DNA from: JANYLN01 sp041687575
Lineage (GTDB): Bacteria; Planctomycetota; Phycisphaerae; UBA1845; JANYLN01
Reading direction: 5' to 3'
Length of the DNA: 64,000 nt
Assembly: GCA_041687575.1 (NCBI GenBank)
Contig: JAWLBS010000001.1
Location: forward strand, 1 to 64,000
Shown: positions 51,201 to 60,367 of the stretch, one piece after another
How the letters are laid out: each line of letters begins with the position of its first letter
Position numbering within the stretch: position 1 is the stretch's first letter
Program-made: the position numbers and the translations under genes
The notes under the pieces: model-generated
Told to the model about the DNA's origin: nothing
The model's database searches: none
What the model saw: only the letters and a program-made list of their open reading frames with translations

Positions 51201-51974
51201 ATGAAACTGAAGACCCGTATCCGCTTGATCCTGAAGGACCAGATGCCTCGCGCGTACCTGGTCCTGGCCGGGTTGTTCGTCGTCATCGGGCTGGTGCAGT
51301 GCGTCCGGTGGCAGGTTTCGGGCCTGACCGCGCTGTCCGTGCTGGTGAGCTTCGCTCCGGCGGCTGCATTTGCCGCGGCGTATGCCGCGACCCGCAGAAA
51401 GTGGATCTCTGCGATGCCCGGCATCGCGACGGCCTTTTGCCTGCTGGTGCTGGGGCATTGGGGGGCCGTTACCCTTGCCATCGAAGCCCTTAACTCGGCC
51501 ACAGCAGAAGTGACCGATGCGGGTGAGTACGCGTCGGTGCTTGATGAGTACTGGAGCTCGAACAGTGACCTCGTCAGCCATTTCCCCCGGCCGATCCCTT
51601 CCGAGGCGCGAGATGTGCGGTTTTCGTTTCAGCCGGGATTTCTGCAGGGTGGGACCCATGTGCAGCTGCGATTCTCGGTGCCCGAGCAGGAGATTTCGGA
51701 CCTGTACGAACATTTTGCCGCCATCAGGACGAAGTCGTTCCATGGTGGTGACTGGGGCGAGCACGCGAATGCGAAAGATGGCATGCCGACGACCTGGTTT
51801 CACACGGGCGACTCGCAGGACAGATCGTTTCCAGCTGATTATGAGGTCATGATCCTGGACCCTCTCCTGACCGAACAGGAGCGGGCGACGGGAAGCTGGA
51901 ACCACGGCCGGAGTCATGGCGTGGCTATCAGCCGGGAGCGGGGCGAGATCGTTTACTGGGCGGAGGACTGGTGA
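51201..51974 (+). CDS. Hypothetical membrane protein between gatC and gatA
   Basis: A 257-residue protein with three predicted membrane helices in the first 110 residues ('AYLVLAGLFVVIGLVQCV', 'LSVLVSFAPAAAFAAAYAA', 'IATAFCLLVLGHWGAVTLAI') and a C-terminal domain probably outside the membrane. That domain contains 'HFPRPIPSEARDVRFSFQPG' and 'QGGTHVQLRFSVPEQEISDL', a pattern seen in small hypothetical proteins of Planctomycetota and Firmicutes. No function is known. It lies between two amidotransferase genes but has no obvious link to them. Confidence 0.65.
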   Translation: MKLKTRIRLILKDQMPRAYLVLAGLFVVIGLVQCVRWQVSGLTALSVLVSFAPAAAFAAAYAATRRKWISAMPGIATAFCLLVLGHWGAVTLAIEALNSATAEVTDAGEYASVLDEYWSSNSDLVSHFPRPIPSEARDVRFSFQPGFLQGGTHVQLRFSVPEQEISDLYEHFAAIRTKSFHGGDWGEHANAKDGMPTTWFHTGDSQDRSFPADYEVMILDPLLTEQERATGSWNHGRSHGVAISRERGEIVYWAEDW

Positions 51975-52013
51975 CCGCCCGCCTACGGTCGAGCAGGCCC
52001 TTGTCTCGTGCTG

Positions 52014-52019
52014 TACAAT
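52014..52019 (+). promoter_or_regulatory. -10 element for gatA
   Basis: TACAAT 32 bases before the gatA start. A matched -35 at 17 bases is absent (GAGCAG), so it is only a candidate. Confidence 0.35.
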
Positions 52020-52051
52020 GGCCGGACATTTGAACAAGAGGAAACGCCGAG

Positions 52052-53512
52052 ATGCAGACTGCGTATCAGATAAGTCAGGCAATCCGAAGTGGCAAGTTGA
52101 CCGCTGAGCAGGCCGTGACGGCTTCGCTCGAGGCGATCGGCAAGCTCGACCCGCAGGTCCGGTCGTTTCTGTGGGTCAACCAGCAGGGGGCACTCGAGGC
52201 CGCGCGGCAGATCGACAGGCGAATCGCCGCGGGCGAGGCGGTCGGGCCGCTGGCGGGGGTGCCGGTGGCGGTCAAGGACAACATCTGCACCATGGTCGGC
52301 CGGACGACCTGCGCGTCAAAGATCCTGGAAAACTTCCAGAGCCCCTATAACGCCCACGTGATCGACCTGCTGGAAAAGGCCGGGGCGGTCGTCGTCGGCA
52401 AGACCAATCTCGACGAGTTCGCCATGGGCTCATCGACGGAGAATTCCGCCCTGGCGGCCACCCGCAACCCGTGGGACATGGAGAAGGTCCCCGGCGGCTC
52501 GTCGGGCGGTTCGGCGGCGGCGGTGGCCGGTCGGATGGTGCCGGTGGCGCTGGGGTCGGACACGGGCGGGTCGATCCGCCAGCCGGCCAGCTTCTGCGGC
52601 GTGACGGGTCTCAAGCCGACGTACGGGCGGGTCAGCCGGTTCGGGCTGGTCGCCTTCGGCAGCAGTCTCGACCAGATCGGGCCGTTTGCCACCGACGCCC
52701 GCGATGCGGCGCTGCTGCTGCAGGCGGTGGCCGGCCACGACCTGCGGGATTCGACCTCGGCTGACGAGCTAGTGCCGGACTATCTGCAGCAGATCGAGTC
52801 GCTGGAGCTGCCGCTGAAGGTGGGGATCGCCGCGGAATACTTCGGCGAGGGGCTCGACCCGCAGGTGAGGGTCGCGGTCGAGGCGGCGATCGAGCTGCTC
52901 AAGGGCAAAGGGGCCCAGATCGTCGAGGTGCACCTGCCGCATCTGAAGTACGCGGTGGCGACCTACTACATCGTCGCGACGGCCGAGGCATCCAGCAACC
53001 TCGCCCGCTACGACGGCGTGCACTACGGCCACCGCACCGCCCAGCCGCGGGATTACATTGATATGTACTGCACCAGCCGGGCCGAGGGTTTCGGCCAGGA
53101 GGTCAAGCGGCGGATCATGCTGGGGACGTTCACGCTGTCCAGCGGCTACTACGACGCGTACTACAACAAGGCGTTGAAGGTCCGCACGCTGATCAAGCGG
53201 GACTTCGAGCGTGCGTTCGAGCAGTGCGACGTGATCGTCTCGCCGACGGCCCCCGCGCCGGCCTGGACGCTCGGGCAGATGGCGGACGACCCGCTGGCGA
53301 TGTACCTGGCGGACATCTACACGATCTCGGCGAACCTGGCGGGCATCCCGGGCATCAGCGTGCCGTGCGGGCTGAGCAATGCCGGCCTGCCGATCGGGAT
53401 GCAGCTGATGGGCAGGCACTTCGCCGAAGGGCGGCTGCTGCAGGCGGCGTGGGCGTATCAGCAGGAGACCGACTGGCACAAGAAGCAGCCGGAGCTGGCG
53501 GTGGGCAGTTAG
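52052..53512 (+). CDS. gatA: Aspartyl/glutamyl-tRNA amidotransferase subunit A
   Basis: A 486-residue amidase-signature enzyme. The catalytic triad is present: Lys75 in 'VPVAVKDNICT', cis-Ser150 in 'VPGGSSGGSAAAVA', and the nucleophile Ser174 in 'SDTGGSIRQPAS'. 'GLKPTYGRVSRFGLVAFGSSLDQIGP' and 'LADIYTISANLAGIPGISVPCG' are conserved. It hydrolyses glutamine to supply ammonia to GatB. AGAGGAA precedes the ATG. It is separated from gatC by one gene and from gatB by a DUF3800 gene. Confidence 0.95.
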   Translation: MQTAYQISQAIRSGKLTAEQAVTASLEAIGKLDPQVRSFLWVNQQGALEAARQIDRRIAAGEAVGPLAGVPVAVKDNICTMVGRTTCASKILENFQSPYNAHVIDLLEKAGAVVVGKTNLDEFAMGSSTENSALAATRNPWDMEKVPGGSSGGSAAAVAGRMVPVALGSDTGGSIRQPASFCGVTGLKPTYGRVSRFGLVAFGSSLDQIGPFATDARDAALLLQAVAGHDLRDSTSADELVPDYLQQIESLELPLKVGIAAEYFGEGLDPQVRVAVEAAIELLKGKGAQIVEVHLPHLKYAVATYYIVATAEASSNLARYDGVHYGHRTAQPRDYIDMYCTSRAEGFGQEVKRRIMLGTFTLSSGYYDAYYNKALKVRTLIKRDFERAFEQCDVIVSPTAPAPAWTLGQMADDPLAMYLADIYTISANLAGIPGISVPCGLSNAGLPIGMQLMGRHFAEGRLLQAAWAYQQETDWHKKQPELAVGS

Positions 53513-53585
53513 CTATGGCAACAAGCGACGCAAGCATCTCTTCGTGCCACTGGGAAACGCACCAAGGTGGCGATTGGAATCGGGC

Positions 53586-54470
53586 ATGAGTTGGCTACTG
53601 TTTCTTGACGAAAGCGGACATGACCATCTGAACGCACCGTATGAGGTTCACGGTGGCATTGCGATTCATGCATCGAAGCTTTGGGCCTTCATCCAGGCCG
53701 TGAAGACGCTGGAACAGTCGGTCTTCGGTGCGGATCTGCGTGAATACGATGTCGAAATCAAAGGAGCGAAGCTGCTTCGCCGTCGGTGTTTCGATTGGCA
53801 GGGCCAAGGCGTTGTACTCGACAACGCCGCACGGAGGAAGCATGCGCTCAACTTCCTTAATTGTGGCAAGCAGGATCGACGGCCTCGGCGGGAAGAATTC
53901 ACTGCTTACGGACAGGCATGCATCGCCATGGCAGAGGGAGTGATCCAGCTCCTCAAGAGTCATGATGCAATGCTTTTCGCGGCTGTGGTTCCTCGTCATG
54001 TGAGGCCGTCAGCGACACCGACAGACTACCTGCGCAAGGATCTGGTCTTCCTGCTGGAACGTTACTTCTACTTCCTCGAGCTCCGGCAGGAAAACGGGTT
54101 GCTTGTCATGGACGGGTCCGACAAGGCCGCGGATAGGCATGTCGTTCGCTGTATGGAGCGATACTTCACGCTAACGCAGGTTGGACGTCAGCGAACACAG
54201 TGGATCGTGCCGGTTCCACTGTTTGTGGAATCTGATATGGCTTACGGCGTCCAAGCGGCCGATCTGTGCATCTACTGCCTTAACTGGGGTTGGCGTTCGC
54301 GCGAGATGACAGAGGCAACCCGGGCGGAGATAGAGCCGTTCGTGTGGTTGCTTGGGAAATTCATGTGGCACGGGGATGGCGAACGAGGAGGCAAAGTGTT
54401 CAAGACGCACGGCGTGTTCTATCTGCCGAACCTGTACGAGGTGGGGCAGGCGCAAGAAAAAAGCAGGTAA
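53586..54470 (+). CDS. DUF3800 protein, likely horizontally acquired
   Basis: A 294-residue protein of the DUF3800 family, thought to have an RNase H-like fold. 'WLLFLDESGHD' holds the first acidic pair (D8, E9), 'VMDGSDKAADRHVVRCM' is central, and 'SDMAYGVQAADLCIYCLNW' has the last conserved acidic and tryptophan residues. The family is often next to mobile or defence genes. The gene has visibly lower GC than gatA and gatB on either side, suggesting recent insertion. GGAA precedes the ATG. No transposase or repeats are visible at its edges. Confidence 0.8.
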   Translation: MSWLLFLDESGHDHLNAPYEVHGGIAIHASKLWAFIQAVKTLEQSVFGADLREYDVEIKGAKLLRRRCFDWQGQGVVLDNAARRKHALNFLNCGKQDRRPRREEFTAYGQACIAMAEGVIQLLKSHDAMLFAAVVPRHVRPSATPTDYLRKDLVFLLERYFYFLELRQENGLLVMDGSDKAADRHVVRCMERYFTLTQVGRQRTQWIVPVPLFVESDMAYGVQAADLCIYCLNWGWRSREMTEATRAEIEPFVWLLGKFMWHGDGERGGKVFKTHGVFYLPNLYEVGQAQEKSR

Positions 54471-54616
54471 TGCCCTCGGAGCCACCGTAGCAGCTCCTCG
54501 GCCGAACCTGCACTATAAGTATCGACGCGATGCGCACCTTTGTCAAGAAGGAACAGTGCGAGGAGCTCCGGGCCCGGGAAACTCTCGTAAGGGAAGCCCT
54601 TGAAGGATAAGAAGAT

Positions 54617-56107
54617 ATGACCACAACAACCGACCTCAAGACCCGGCCGATCATCGGCCTGGAAATCCACGTGCAGCTGGCGACGAAGACCAAGATGTTC
54701 TGCTCGTGCCCGATCGAGTTCGCCGGCGAGCCGAACAGCCGGGTCTGCCCCGTCTGCATGGGCATGCCCGGCGTGCTGCCGGTGATCAACAGGCAGGCCG
54801 TCGAATACTCGATCCGGCTGGGCATGGCGGTGGACTGCCAGATCTCGGAGTTCACCAAGTGGGACCGCAAGAGCTACTACTACCCGGACCTGCCCAAGAA
54901 CTACCAGATCAGCCAGTACGACCTGCCGCTGTGCCATGATGGCCACTTCGACATCCGGACCGACGCCGGCACCAAGCGGATCCGCATCCGCCGGGCCCAC
55001 CTCGAGGAGGACGCCGGCAAGAACCTGCACGAGGGGCTCGACCACACGCGGGTGGATCTGAACCGCGCGGGCACGGCCCTGCTGGAGATCGTTACCGAGC
55101 CGGACATCGCCAACGCCGACGAGGCGTACACCTTCTGCACCGAGCTGCAGCGGCTGGTCCGCTGGCTGGGCATCAGCGAGGCCGACATGCAGAAGGGGCA
55201 CATGCGGTTCGAGCCGAACGTCAACGTCGCGATCACCGTTCCGGACGGCAGGGAATACCGCACGCCGATCATCGAGATCAAGAACCTCAACAGCTTCCGC
55301 TCCGTCCGCAACGCGATCGCCTACGAGATCCAGCGGCAGGTCGGCGAGTGGGAGGCCGACCACGATTACACGATCGAGAAATTCGGCAAGGAGAACCGCG
55401 GCTGGGACGACGACCGCGGCGTCAGCGAGTTCCAGCGGGGCAAGGAAGAGGCCCACGACTATCGCTACTTCCCCGACCCGGACCTGGTGCCGATCGTCCC
55501 CGAGCAGGCCTGGCTCGATGAGATCCGCAGCCAGATGCCCGAGCTGCCGATCGCCCGCCAGCGCCGGCTGATCGACACGCACGGGTTGACCGAGGCCGAG
55601 GCGGTGCAGATCGTCACCGACCGGGCGACCGCCGACCTGTACGAGGCCGCCATCGCGGCTGGCGGGGACGCCAACGTGCTGGCGCGGGAATTCGTCTCGT
55701 TCTGGGCGATGCACGCCAACGCCCGCCAGTGCACGATCGCCGAGCTCGGCATCGACGCGGCGCGGATCGGCCAGCTCTCGCGGCTGGTGGCCGACAGCAC
55801 GATCAACGCCACCGCGGCTGCGACGATCGCCGAAAAGATGCTCACCAGCCCCGACGGACCCGAGCAGATCGCCAAAGCGGAAAACCTCATCCAGACCTCC
55901 GACGCCGGCGCCCTGGAGACGCTGGTGGACGAGGCGTTGGCCGCCAACCCCAAGGCGGTCGAATCGGCTGCGCCGGGCCACAAGAAGCAGAAGGCCTCGT
56001 TCGGCTTCTTGACTGGCCAGGTGATGAAGGCCTCCGGCGGCCAGGCGAACCCGAAGGTGGTGCAGGAGATTTTGACGAGGAAGCTGGCGGAGATTTATCC
56101 GGAGTAG
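54617..56107 (+). CDS. gatB: Aspartyl/glutamyl-tRNA amidotransferase subunit B
   Basis: A 496-residue GatB, the tRNA-binding kinase/amidotransferase subunit. The N-terminus has 'PIIGLEIHVQLATKTKMFCSC', with zinc-type cysteines continuing in 'RVCPVCMGMPGVLPVIN'. 'KSYYYPDLPKNYQISQYDLPL' and 'GKNLHEGLDHTRVDLNRAGTALLEIVTEPD' (split) are the catalytic-domain hallmarks. The C-terminal helical tail domain ends 'GGQANPKVVQEILTRKLAEI'. AAGGAT and AAGAAG precede the ATG. The full GatCAB set is present but dispersed. Confidence 0.95.
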   Translation: MTTTTDLKTRPIIGLEIHVQLATKTKMFCSCPIEFAGEPNSRVCPVCMGMPGVLPVINRQAVEYSIRLGMAVDCQISEFTKWDRKSYYYPDLPKNYQISQYDLPLCHDGHFDIRTDAGTKRIRIRRAHLEEDAGKNLHEGLDHTRVDLNRAGTALLEIVTEPDIANADEAYTFCTELQRLVRWLGISEADMQKGHMRFEPNVNVAITVPDGREYRTPIIEIKNLNSFRSVRNAIAYEIQRQVGEWEADHDYTIEKFGKENRGWDDDRGVSEFQRGKEEAHDYRYFPDPDLVPIVPEQAWLDEIRSQMPELPIARQRRLIDTHGLTEAEAVQIVTDRATADLYEAAIAAGGDANVLAREFVSFWAMHANARQCTIAELGIDAARIGQLSRLVADSTINATAAATIAEKMLTSPDGPEQIAKAENLIQTSDAGALETLVDEALAANPKAVESAAPGHKKQKASFGFLTGQVMKASGGQANPKVVQEILTRKLAEIYPE

Positions 56108-56314
56108 TAGGGCGGGTTGTGCCCGCCAAAGTTGCCAGTTGCCAGTGAACGGCAGGGATCAGGGGTCAGGGGGCAGGGGATCGGGTGGCAAAGGTCAGTG
56201 GATCGGGTGCCGCGGTCCTGCACAAACGAGCCGCGACCGTGAGGGAGCGGTAGATCACGTAGGGCGGGTTGCCTGCGGTGAGCGAGCACAGCGAGTCGAA
56301 CCGTGTCCGCCAAG
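56105..56314 (-). repeat. Short- and long-form palindromic repeats after gatB
   Basis: Short form at 56106-56127 ('TAGGGCGGGTTGTGCCCGCC'), 'GCCGCGACCGTGAGGGAGCG' at about 56228-56250, and a long form at 56259-56313 containing inserted 'TGAGCGAGCACAGCGAGTCG'. The block starts at the gatB stop codon. Confidence 0.75.
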
Positions 56315-56389
56315 TTCGGAGTCCCGGCTTCAGCCGGCGCTTGGAGTACCTGCTTCAGCAGGCGTTCGGAGTACCGCCTTCAGGCGGTC
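56315..56389 (+). repeat. Three tandem hairpin units with covarying stems
   Basis: Units of 26, 24 and 25 bases start TTCGGAGTC, TTGGAGTAC and TTCGGAGTAC. Each contains a palindrome around TTCA: CCGGCTTCAGCCGG, CCTGCTTCAGCAGG and CCGCCTTCAGGCGG. Stem bases differ but pairing is kept in every unit. Confidence 0.85.
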
Positions 56390-56609
56390 CGCCCGAGCAA
56401 GCGCAGCGACGCGAGTGGCCGAGCTGCGTAGTTCGGGGTGCCGAACGCCAAGCAGGGCCTTGCGTCGTGGCGGATTGCAGCATCGCGTGGCATCGTGGCA
56501 TCCGGCAGCTTCAGGCGGACCTTGAATCAGGCCCCTGATGCCAGAGGCAGGTAGTCGCCGTACGGCTGTATCGGACGTCCACTGACAGCGCAGCATCCTG
56601 GGGAAGACT

Positions 56610-58289
56610 ATGAGCGAGTCGTTGACGGATGGGTCGACTGAGGTGCAGGCGCGGCCGCGCAAGCGCCGCTGGCGGCGGAAAATTCTCCTGACGCTCGGGC
56701 TGCTGAAGGTTTTCGTCGTTCTCTGGATCTTCTGGCCGCTGTCATGGCCTGCCCTGAGGATCTCCCCGCAGACGACGGTAGTGACGGGACCGCTGAATCC
56801 CGACGGTACGGTCAACTACGTGGCAGCGCTCAATGCCGGACATTCCGCCGGTGTCACGGCTGGCAACAACGCGGCCACCCCCCTCTTGCGTGCATTGGGC
56901 CCTGAGGCGCTGCCGGAGGAGGTTCGCCGGACGACCCTTCAGATGCTCGGCATTGACGAATTGTCCGGGGAGGGGCAGTATTTCGTTTCTCTGGATGCGT
57001 TTCTGGCGGGCCAGGACCTGCATATGCTGCAGACTGAGGCCGAGGAGCAGGGGTGGGCATCGACCGCCATATACGCGTCTGATCGAATATTCACCGAAGC
57101 GAAAACCGGATACAGTCCGGAGATCCGTGTGCTGATCAGCCGCTGGTTGGAGGGCAATTCCACCTCACTGGAACAGGTGTCCCACGCGACCCGGCGGCCC
57201 CGTTTTTACCTGCCGTTGGTCAGTACATCAAGCCCTCCCCGTGTCATCGATGTCCTGGTTACCGGTCTTCCCGCCTTGAGAGATGTCTCCAAAGCAGTGT
57301 TTCTCCGCGGAGTCCTGCGGGTGGAGGAGGGGCAACTGGAAGAGGCTTGGGTCGATGCTGTAACGTTACATCGACTTGCTGCCCTCCCCGCACAGCAGGA
57401 CATGCTCGTTGCGCGCTTGGTCGGCATTGCAATCGATAGACTGGGCAGCGAACTGGGGCGGCGCATCGCAAACAGTCCCCGTATGTCGGCCCCTCAGGCC
57501 CGACGCATCCTGGCGCAACTTCAAGTCACTCCTGAACCTCCGATCTTTCGTGATGCGGTTGACCGGGGAGAGCGGTATATGGCGTTGGATACAGTCATGA
57601 CGTCAATGCGAACAGGCCCTGCGGGTCCGGGAGGCCCTCCGCTGCTTCTTCGGATTCCCGGGCTCGCATTGGATGTCAACGGGGTGCTGCGACGCGTCAA
57701 TCTGTGGTACGACCGCAATGCCAAGGCGTTTGAAGCCAGTAACCACATGGAGAGACAGCGATTGCTGGAGGATTCAGAGGCCGAACTGGACAAGTCTTCC
57801 AGCGATGGGTATTCCCGCATCGAATCGGTCCGCGGGTGGGCAGGGATCTTTGCAACACCGCCGTGGGCGCGCCGGCAGGAGCTGAGTACCCTTGGTGCTG
57901 ATCTTGTCCTTTCCTTGGTAGCTCCCCGGCTCGCGAAAGGGGAAGACCTGTGGACGCAGGCGGTGATGGAGCGCCGTCTGGCGGTCCTCGCCTTGGCCCT
58001 GGCGGCATATCACTGCGAAAAGGGCGCCTATCCGCAATCCCTCGACGCCCTCGCACCGGACTACCTCGACGACGTGCCGCTCGACGAATTCACCGGCCAG
58101 CCTCTTCGCTACGTCTCGAACGAGCATGGCTATCTCCTCTACAGCCTCGGCCCGAACGGCAAGGACGACGGCGGCACGCCGGATGGCGACGAAATCCGCG
58201 GTGACGCAGACGACATCGTCGTCCGCGCCGGGACCGCACCCGGCTGCTCGCCCGCCGAGCCCGCCCCGAAATCGCCGGCCGGGCCCTGA
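56610..58289 (+). CDS. Planctomycete membrane protein with C-terminal GspG-like region
   Basis: A 559-residue protein with a basic N-terminus ('RPRKRRWRRK') and one membrane helix ('ILLTLGLLKVFVVLWIFWPL', residues about 25-45). A large, mostly helical extracytoplasmic region with several 'LH(R/L)LAALP'-like repeats follows. The last 120 residues contain 'LALALAAYHCEKGAYPQSLDALAPDYL' (split) and 'PLRYVSNEHGYLLYSLGPNGKDDGG', the beta-hairpin/Ca-loop pattern of type II secretion GspG pseudopilins, without the prepilin leader. Similar two-part proteins are common in Planctomycetota and of unknown function. No catalytic residues are visible. Its G+C is lower than that of most neighbours. Confidence 0.72.
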   Translation: MSESLTDGSTEVQARPRKRRWRRKILLTLGLLKVFVVLWIFWPLSWPALRISPQTTVVTGPLNPDGTVNYVAALNAGHSAGVTAGNNAATPLLRALGPEALPEEVRRTTLQMLGIDELSGEGQYFVSLDAFLAGQDLHMLQTEAEEQGWASTAIYASDRIFTEAKTGYSPEIRVLISRWLEGNSTSLEQVSHATRRPRFYLPLVSTSSPPRVIDVLVTGLPALRDVSKAVFLRGVLRVEEGQLEEAWVDAVTLHRLAALPAQQDMLVARLVGIAIDRLGSELGRRIANSPRMSAPQARRILAQLQVTPEPPIFRDAVDRGERYMALDTVMTSMRTGPAGPGGPPLLLRIPGLALDVNGVLRRVNLWYDRNAKAFEASNHMERQRLLEDSEAELDKSSSDGYSRIESVRGWAGIFATPPWARRQELSTLGADLVLSLVAPRLAKGEDLWTQAVMERRLAVLALALAAYHCEKGAYPQSLDALAPDYLDDVPLDEFTGQPLRYVSNEHGYLLYSLGPNGKDDGGTPDGDEIRGDADDIVVRAGTAPGCSPAEPAPKSPAGP

Positions 58290-58364
58290 AACATTCCACG
58301 AGGAAACACGACTGCATCCCTGCAACAATATGATGAAGACTTACTTTGTCAGGAGGTGCTTGCG

Positions 58365-58718
58365 ATGTCGGATATACCGCCGCCGGATCGGGACGCGCGG
58401 ACGTGGGCGACCCTTGCCCACCTTGGAGGGTTCGGGTTTGTCGCCTTCGGGCTTGGCCAGATCATCATTCCGCTGATCATCTGGTTGCTGAAGCGAGACG
58501 ACCACCCGTTCGTCGACGACCAGGCAAGCGAGGCGCTGAACTTCCAGCTGTCGATCACGCTGTACATGGTGATCGCCGGTGCGTTTTTCTGCCTGGGACT
58601 CGGCCCTGTCGTCTGGATCATCCTGGGCGTGATCGACGTGGTCCTGATCATCGTCGCCGCCACACAGGCCAATGCCGGCCGGCGGTATCGGTATCCGATG
58701 ACGTTGCGGTTCATATAG
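58365..58718 (+). CDS. DUF4870 membrane protein
   Basis: A 117-residue protein with three predicted membrane helices and the DUF4870 signature: 'WATLAHLGGFGFVAFGLGQI', then 'DHPFVDDQASEALNFQLSIT', then 'WIILGVIDVVLIIVAATQAN'. The start at 58365 has AGGAGGT seven bases upstream. Members are small membrane proteins of unknown role, possibly linked to stress or membrane homeostasis. It lies 75 bases after the GspG-tailed gene on the same strand. Confidence 0.88.
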   Translation: MSDIPPPDRDARTWATLAHLGGFGFVAFGLGQIIIPLIIWLLKRDDHPFVDDQASEALNFQLSITLYMVIAGAFFCLGLGPVVWIILGVIDVVLIIVAATQANAGRRYRYPMTLRFI

Positions 58719-59282
58719 GCGCTGGGTTCTGGGGGAGCCTCAACCTGCGGTTGGAGCCAGCGCAGGGCGTTCATCAGGGGTCTGACCCCGAGTCGCACGT
58801 TTCCCAGCGGAATCAACGCCTGGATTTCGGGGCGGCCTGGACGGGGGTGCATGTCACCGGGGTCTGACCCCGTGGGCCTCGATGATACGGCCCTGACACA
58901 GGACTGTGGCACTCGTCGGGGTTCACCGCTCCCTCACGGTCGCGGCTCGTTGGTACAGGACCGAGGCACCCCTTGCAGCGTCTTCCCAAGGGGGGCAGAC
59001 CCGGGTGAGTCCTTCAGGTGTCGGTGCCGCCAAGGGAATTGGGACCGTGGACTCGAATGTGGGCGTGTTGCCAGAGGTCAGACCCCCGGCAGGCGCCTTG
59101 CTCTGCTGTTGATCCCGGAATGCCTCCGGCGACTCGCATACGGCGTTTCCCATGTCGCAACGGGCGGCGAGGGGGGATACAATTCTGATGTCGGAGTTCT
59201 CCGTTTCGCCGTGCGAAACCACAGGTACCGCGGGCGCGCGCCTGCCCGCGGTTTCAGCCGGCTTGTCAGCCGGGAGGACGAC
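58719..59282. repeat. Intergenic region with GGTCTGACCCC palindromes
   Basis: About 560 bases without a gene. 'GGGTCTGACCCC' occurs at 58780-58791 and 58859-58870 and, as 'GGTCAGACCCC', at 59079-59089. A 'CCGCTCCCTCACGGTCGCGG' element lies at 58926-58945. Confidence 0.7.
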
Positions 59283-60200
59283 ATGGAAACGACTTATTTC
59301 ACCGAAACGGCGGAAGAAAAGTACGAGGTCGCAGTGGTCGAGGAACCTTACGTCGCCAAACCCGTTGCCAACTACCACTGCCGCACCGGGGAAAACCCCC
59401 TCTGGGACGAGGTCCGCCACGCGGTCCTCTGGACGGACATACCAGCCGGGCGGATCTTCGAATATGACGTCCTCACCGGCCAGCACCGCCAGATCTACAG
59501 CGGCGAGCCCGTCGGCGGGTTTACCCTGCAGGACGACGACTCGCTGCTGCTGCTGCAGAGCAACCGGATCAGCTGCATGCTGCCCAACGGGATGGTCCGG
59601 CCGGTCATCGAAGGCATCGACGACGACATGGTGCGGTTCAACGATGTGATCGCCGACGCCCACGGCCGGGTCTTCGCCGGGACGATCGGCCGGGACGACC
59701 AGCGCGGCGGGCTTTACCGCATCGGCGTGGAAGGCACGGTAACGCCCCTTTTCAAGGGGACCGGCTGCGCCAACGGGATGGGCTTTTCGCCGGACGGGCA
59801 GTCCTTCTACTGGACGGACTCGACGGCGGGCAAGATCTTCCGTTTCCGGTACGAGCCGACGACCGGCGAGCTGCACGATCGCGAGGTCTTCGTCGCGGTG
59901 CCGAAAAAGCAGGGCACGCCGGACGGTCTGACTGTCGACATCGAAGGCTGCGTCTGGTCCGCCCGATGGGGCGGGGCGGCGGTGTATCGTTACTCGCCGT
60001 CGGGCGAGCAGATCATGAAGATCGACCTGCCCGTCGAGAAGGTCTCGTCGGTCGCCTTCGGTGGGCCGTACCTCGATGACCTGTACGTGACCACGGCCGG
60101 CGGCCAGGACGGCGCCGACACGGCCGACGGCACGCTCTACCGCATCAAGACCAGGGTGGCGGGCCGGCTGGAATTCCGGTCTCGGATCCTGACCGAGTAG
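59283..60200 (+). CDS. SMP-30/gluconolactonase family protein
   Basis: A 305-residue six-bladed beta-propeller lactonase-like protein. 'GENPLWDEVRHAVLWTDIPAG' contains the metal-binding Glu typical of SMP-30. 'VRFNDVIADAHGRVFAGTIG' carries the Asn-Asp pair, 'CANGMGFSPDGQSFYWTDST' the later metal ligands, and 'GTPDGLTVDIEGCVWSARWGGA' the Asp near blade four. It hydrolyses sugar lactones, such as gluconolactone, in aldonate pathways. GGGAGGAC precedes the ATG. No signal peptide, so cytoplasmic. Confidence 0.9.
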   Translation: METTYFTETAEEKYEVAVVEEPYVAKPVANYHCRTGENPLWDEVRHAVLWTDIPAGRIFEYDVLTGQHRQIYSGEPVGGFTLQDDDSLLLLQSNRISCMLPNGMVRPVIEGIDDDMVRFNDVIADAHGRVFAGTIGRDDQRGGLYRIGVEGTVTPLFKGTGCANGMGFSPDGQSFYWTDSTAGKIFRFRYEPTTGELHDREVFVAVPKKQGTPDGLTVDIEGCVWSARWGGAAVYRYSPSGEQIMKIDLPVEKVSSVAFGGPYLDDLYVTTAGGQDGADTADGTLYRIKTRVAGRLEFRSRILTE

Positions 60201-60330
60201 GGATCCTTCACTTCGTTCAGGATGACGGCGTGTGGCGGGCGCAGCCCGCCCTACACTTCGTTCAGGACGACACTGGGGGCTGTCTGTACACCCCCGACAT
60301 TTCCGCTCGCCTGACCAATCTCATGGGGCC
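60201..60330. repeat. Short repeats after the SMP-30 gene
   Basis: 'ATCCTTCACTTCGTTCAGGA' at 60203-60222, then a short-form 'GGCGGGCGCAGCCCGCC' at 60235-60251, then another 'CTTCGTTCAGGACGAC' at 60256-60271. Confidence 0.7.
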
Positions 60331-60336
60331 TATACT
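60331..60336 (+). promoter_or_regulatory. Possible -10 of the transhydrogenase operon
   Basis: TATACT, 31 bases before the pntA start, without a good -35 at 17 bases. Confidence 0.35.
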
Positions 60337-60367
60337 CATAGGGATGCTCATTCACTGAGGAGGAACC

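Noticed and set aside
52001..52019. TTGTCT with TACAAT before gatA as a promoter pair
   Set aside because: The spacer is only 7 bases, too short for a sigma70-type promoter.
53586..54470. DUF3800 gene as part of an insertion sequence
   Set aside because: No terminal inverted repeats, target duplication or transposase are visible at its edges; only low GC suggests transfer.
56315..56389. Considered as a CRISPR array
   Set aside because: Units are contiguous hairpins of 24-26 bases without unique spacers, and no cas genes are nearby.
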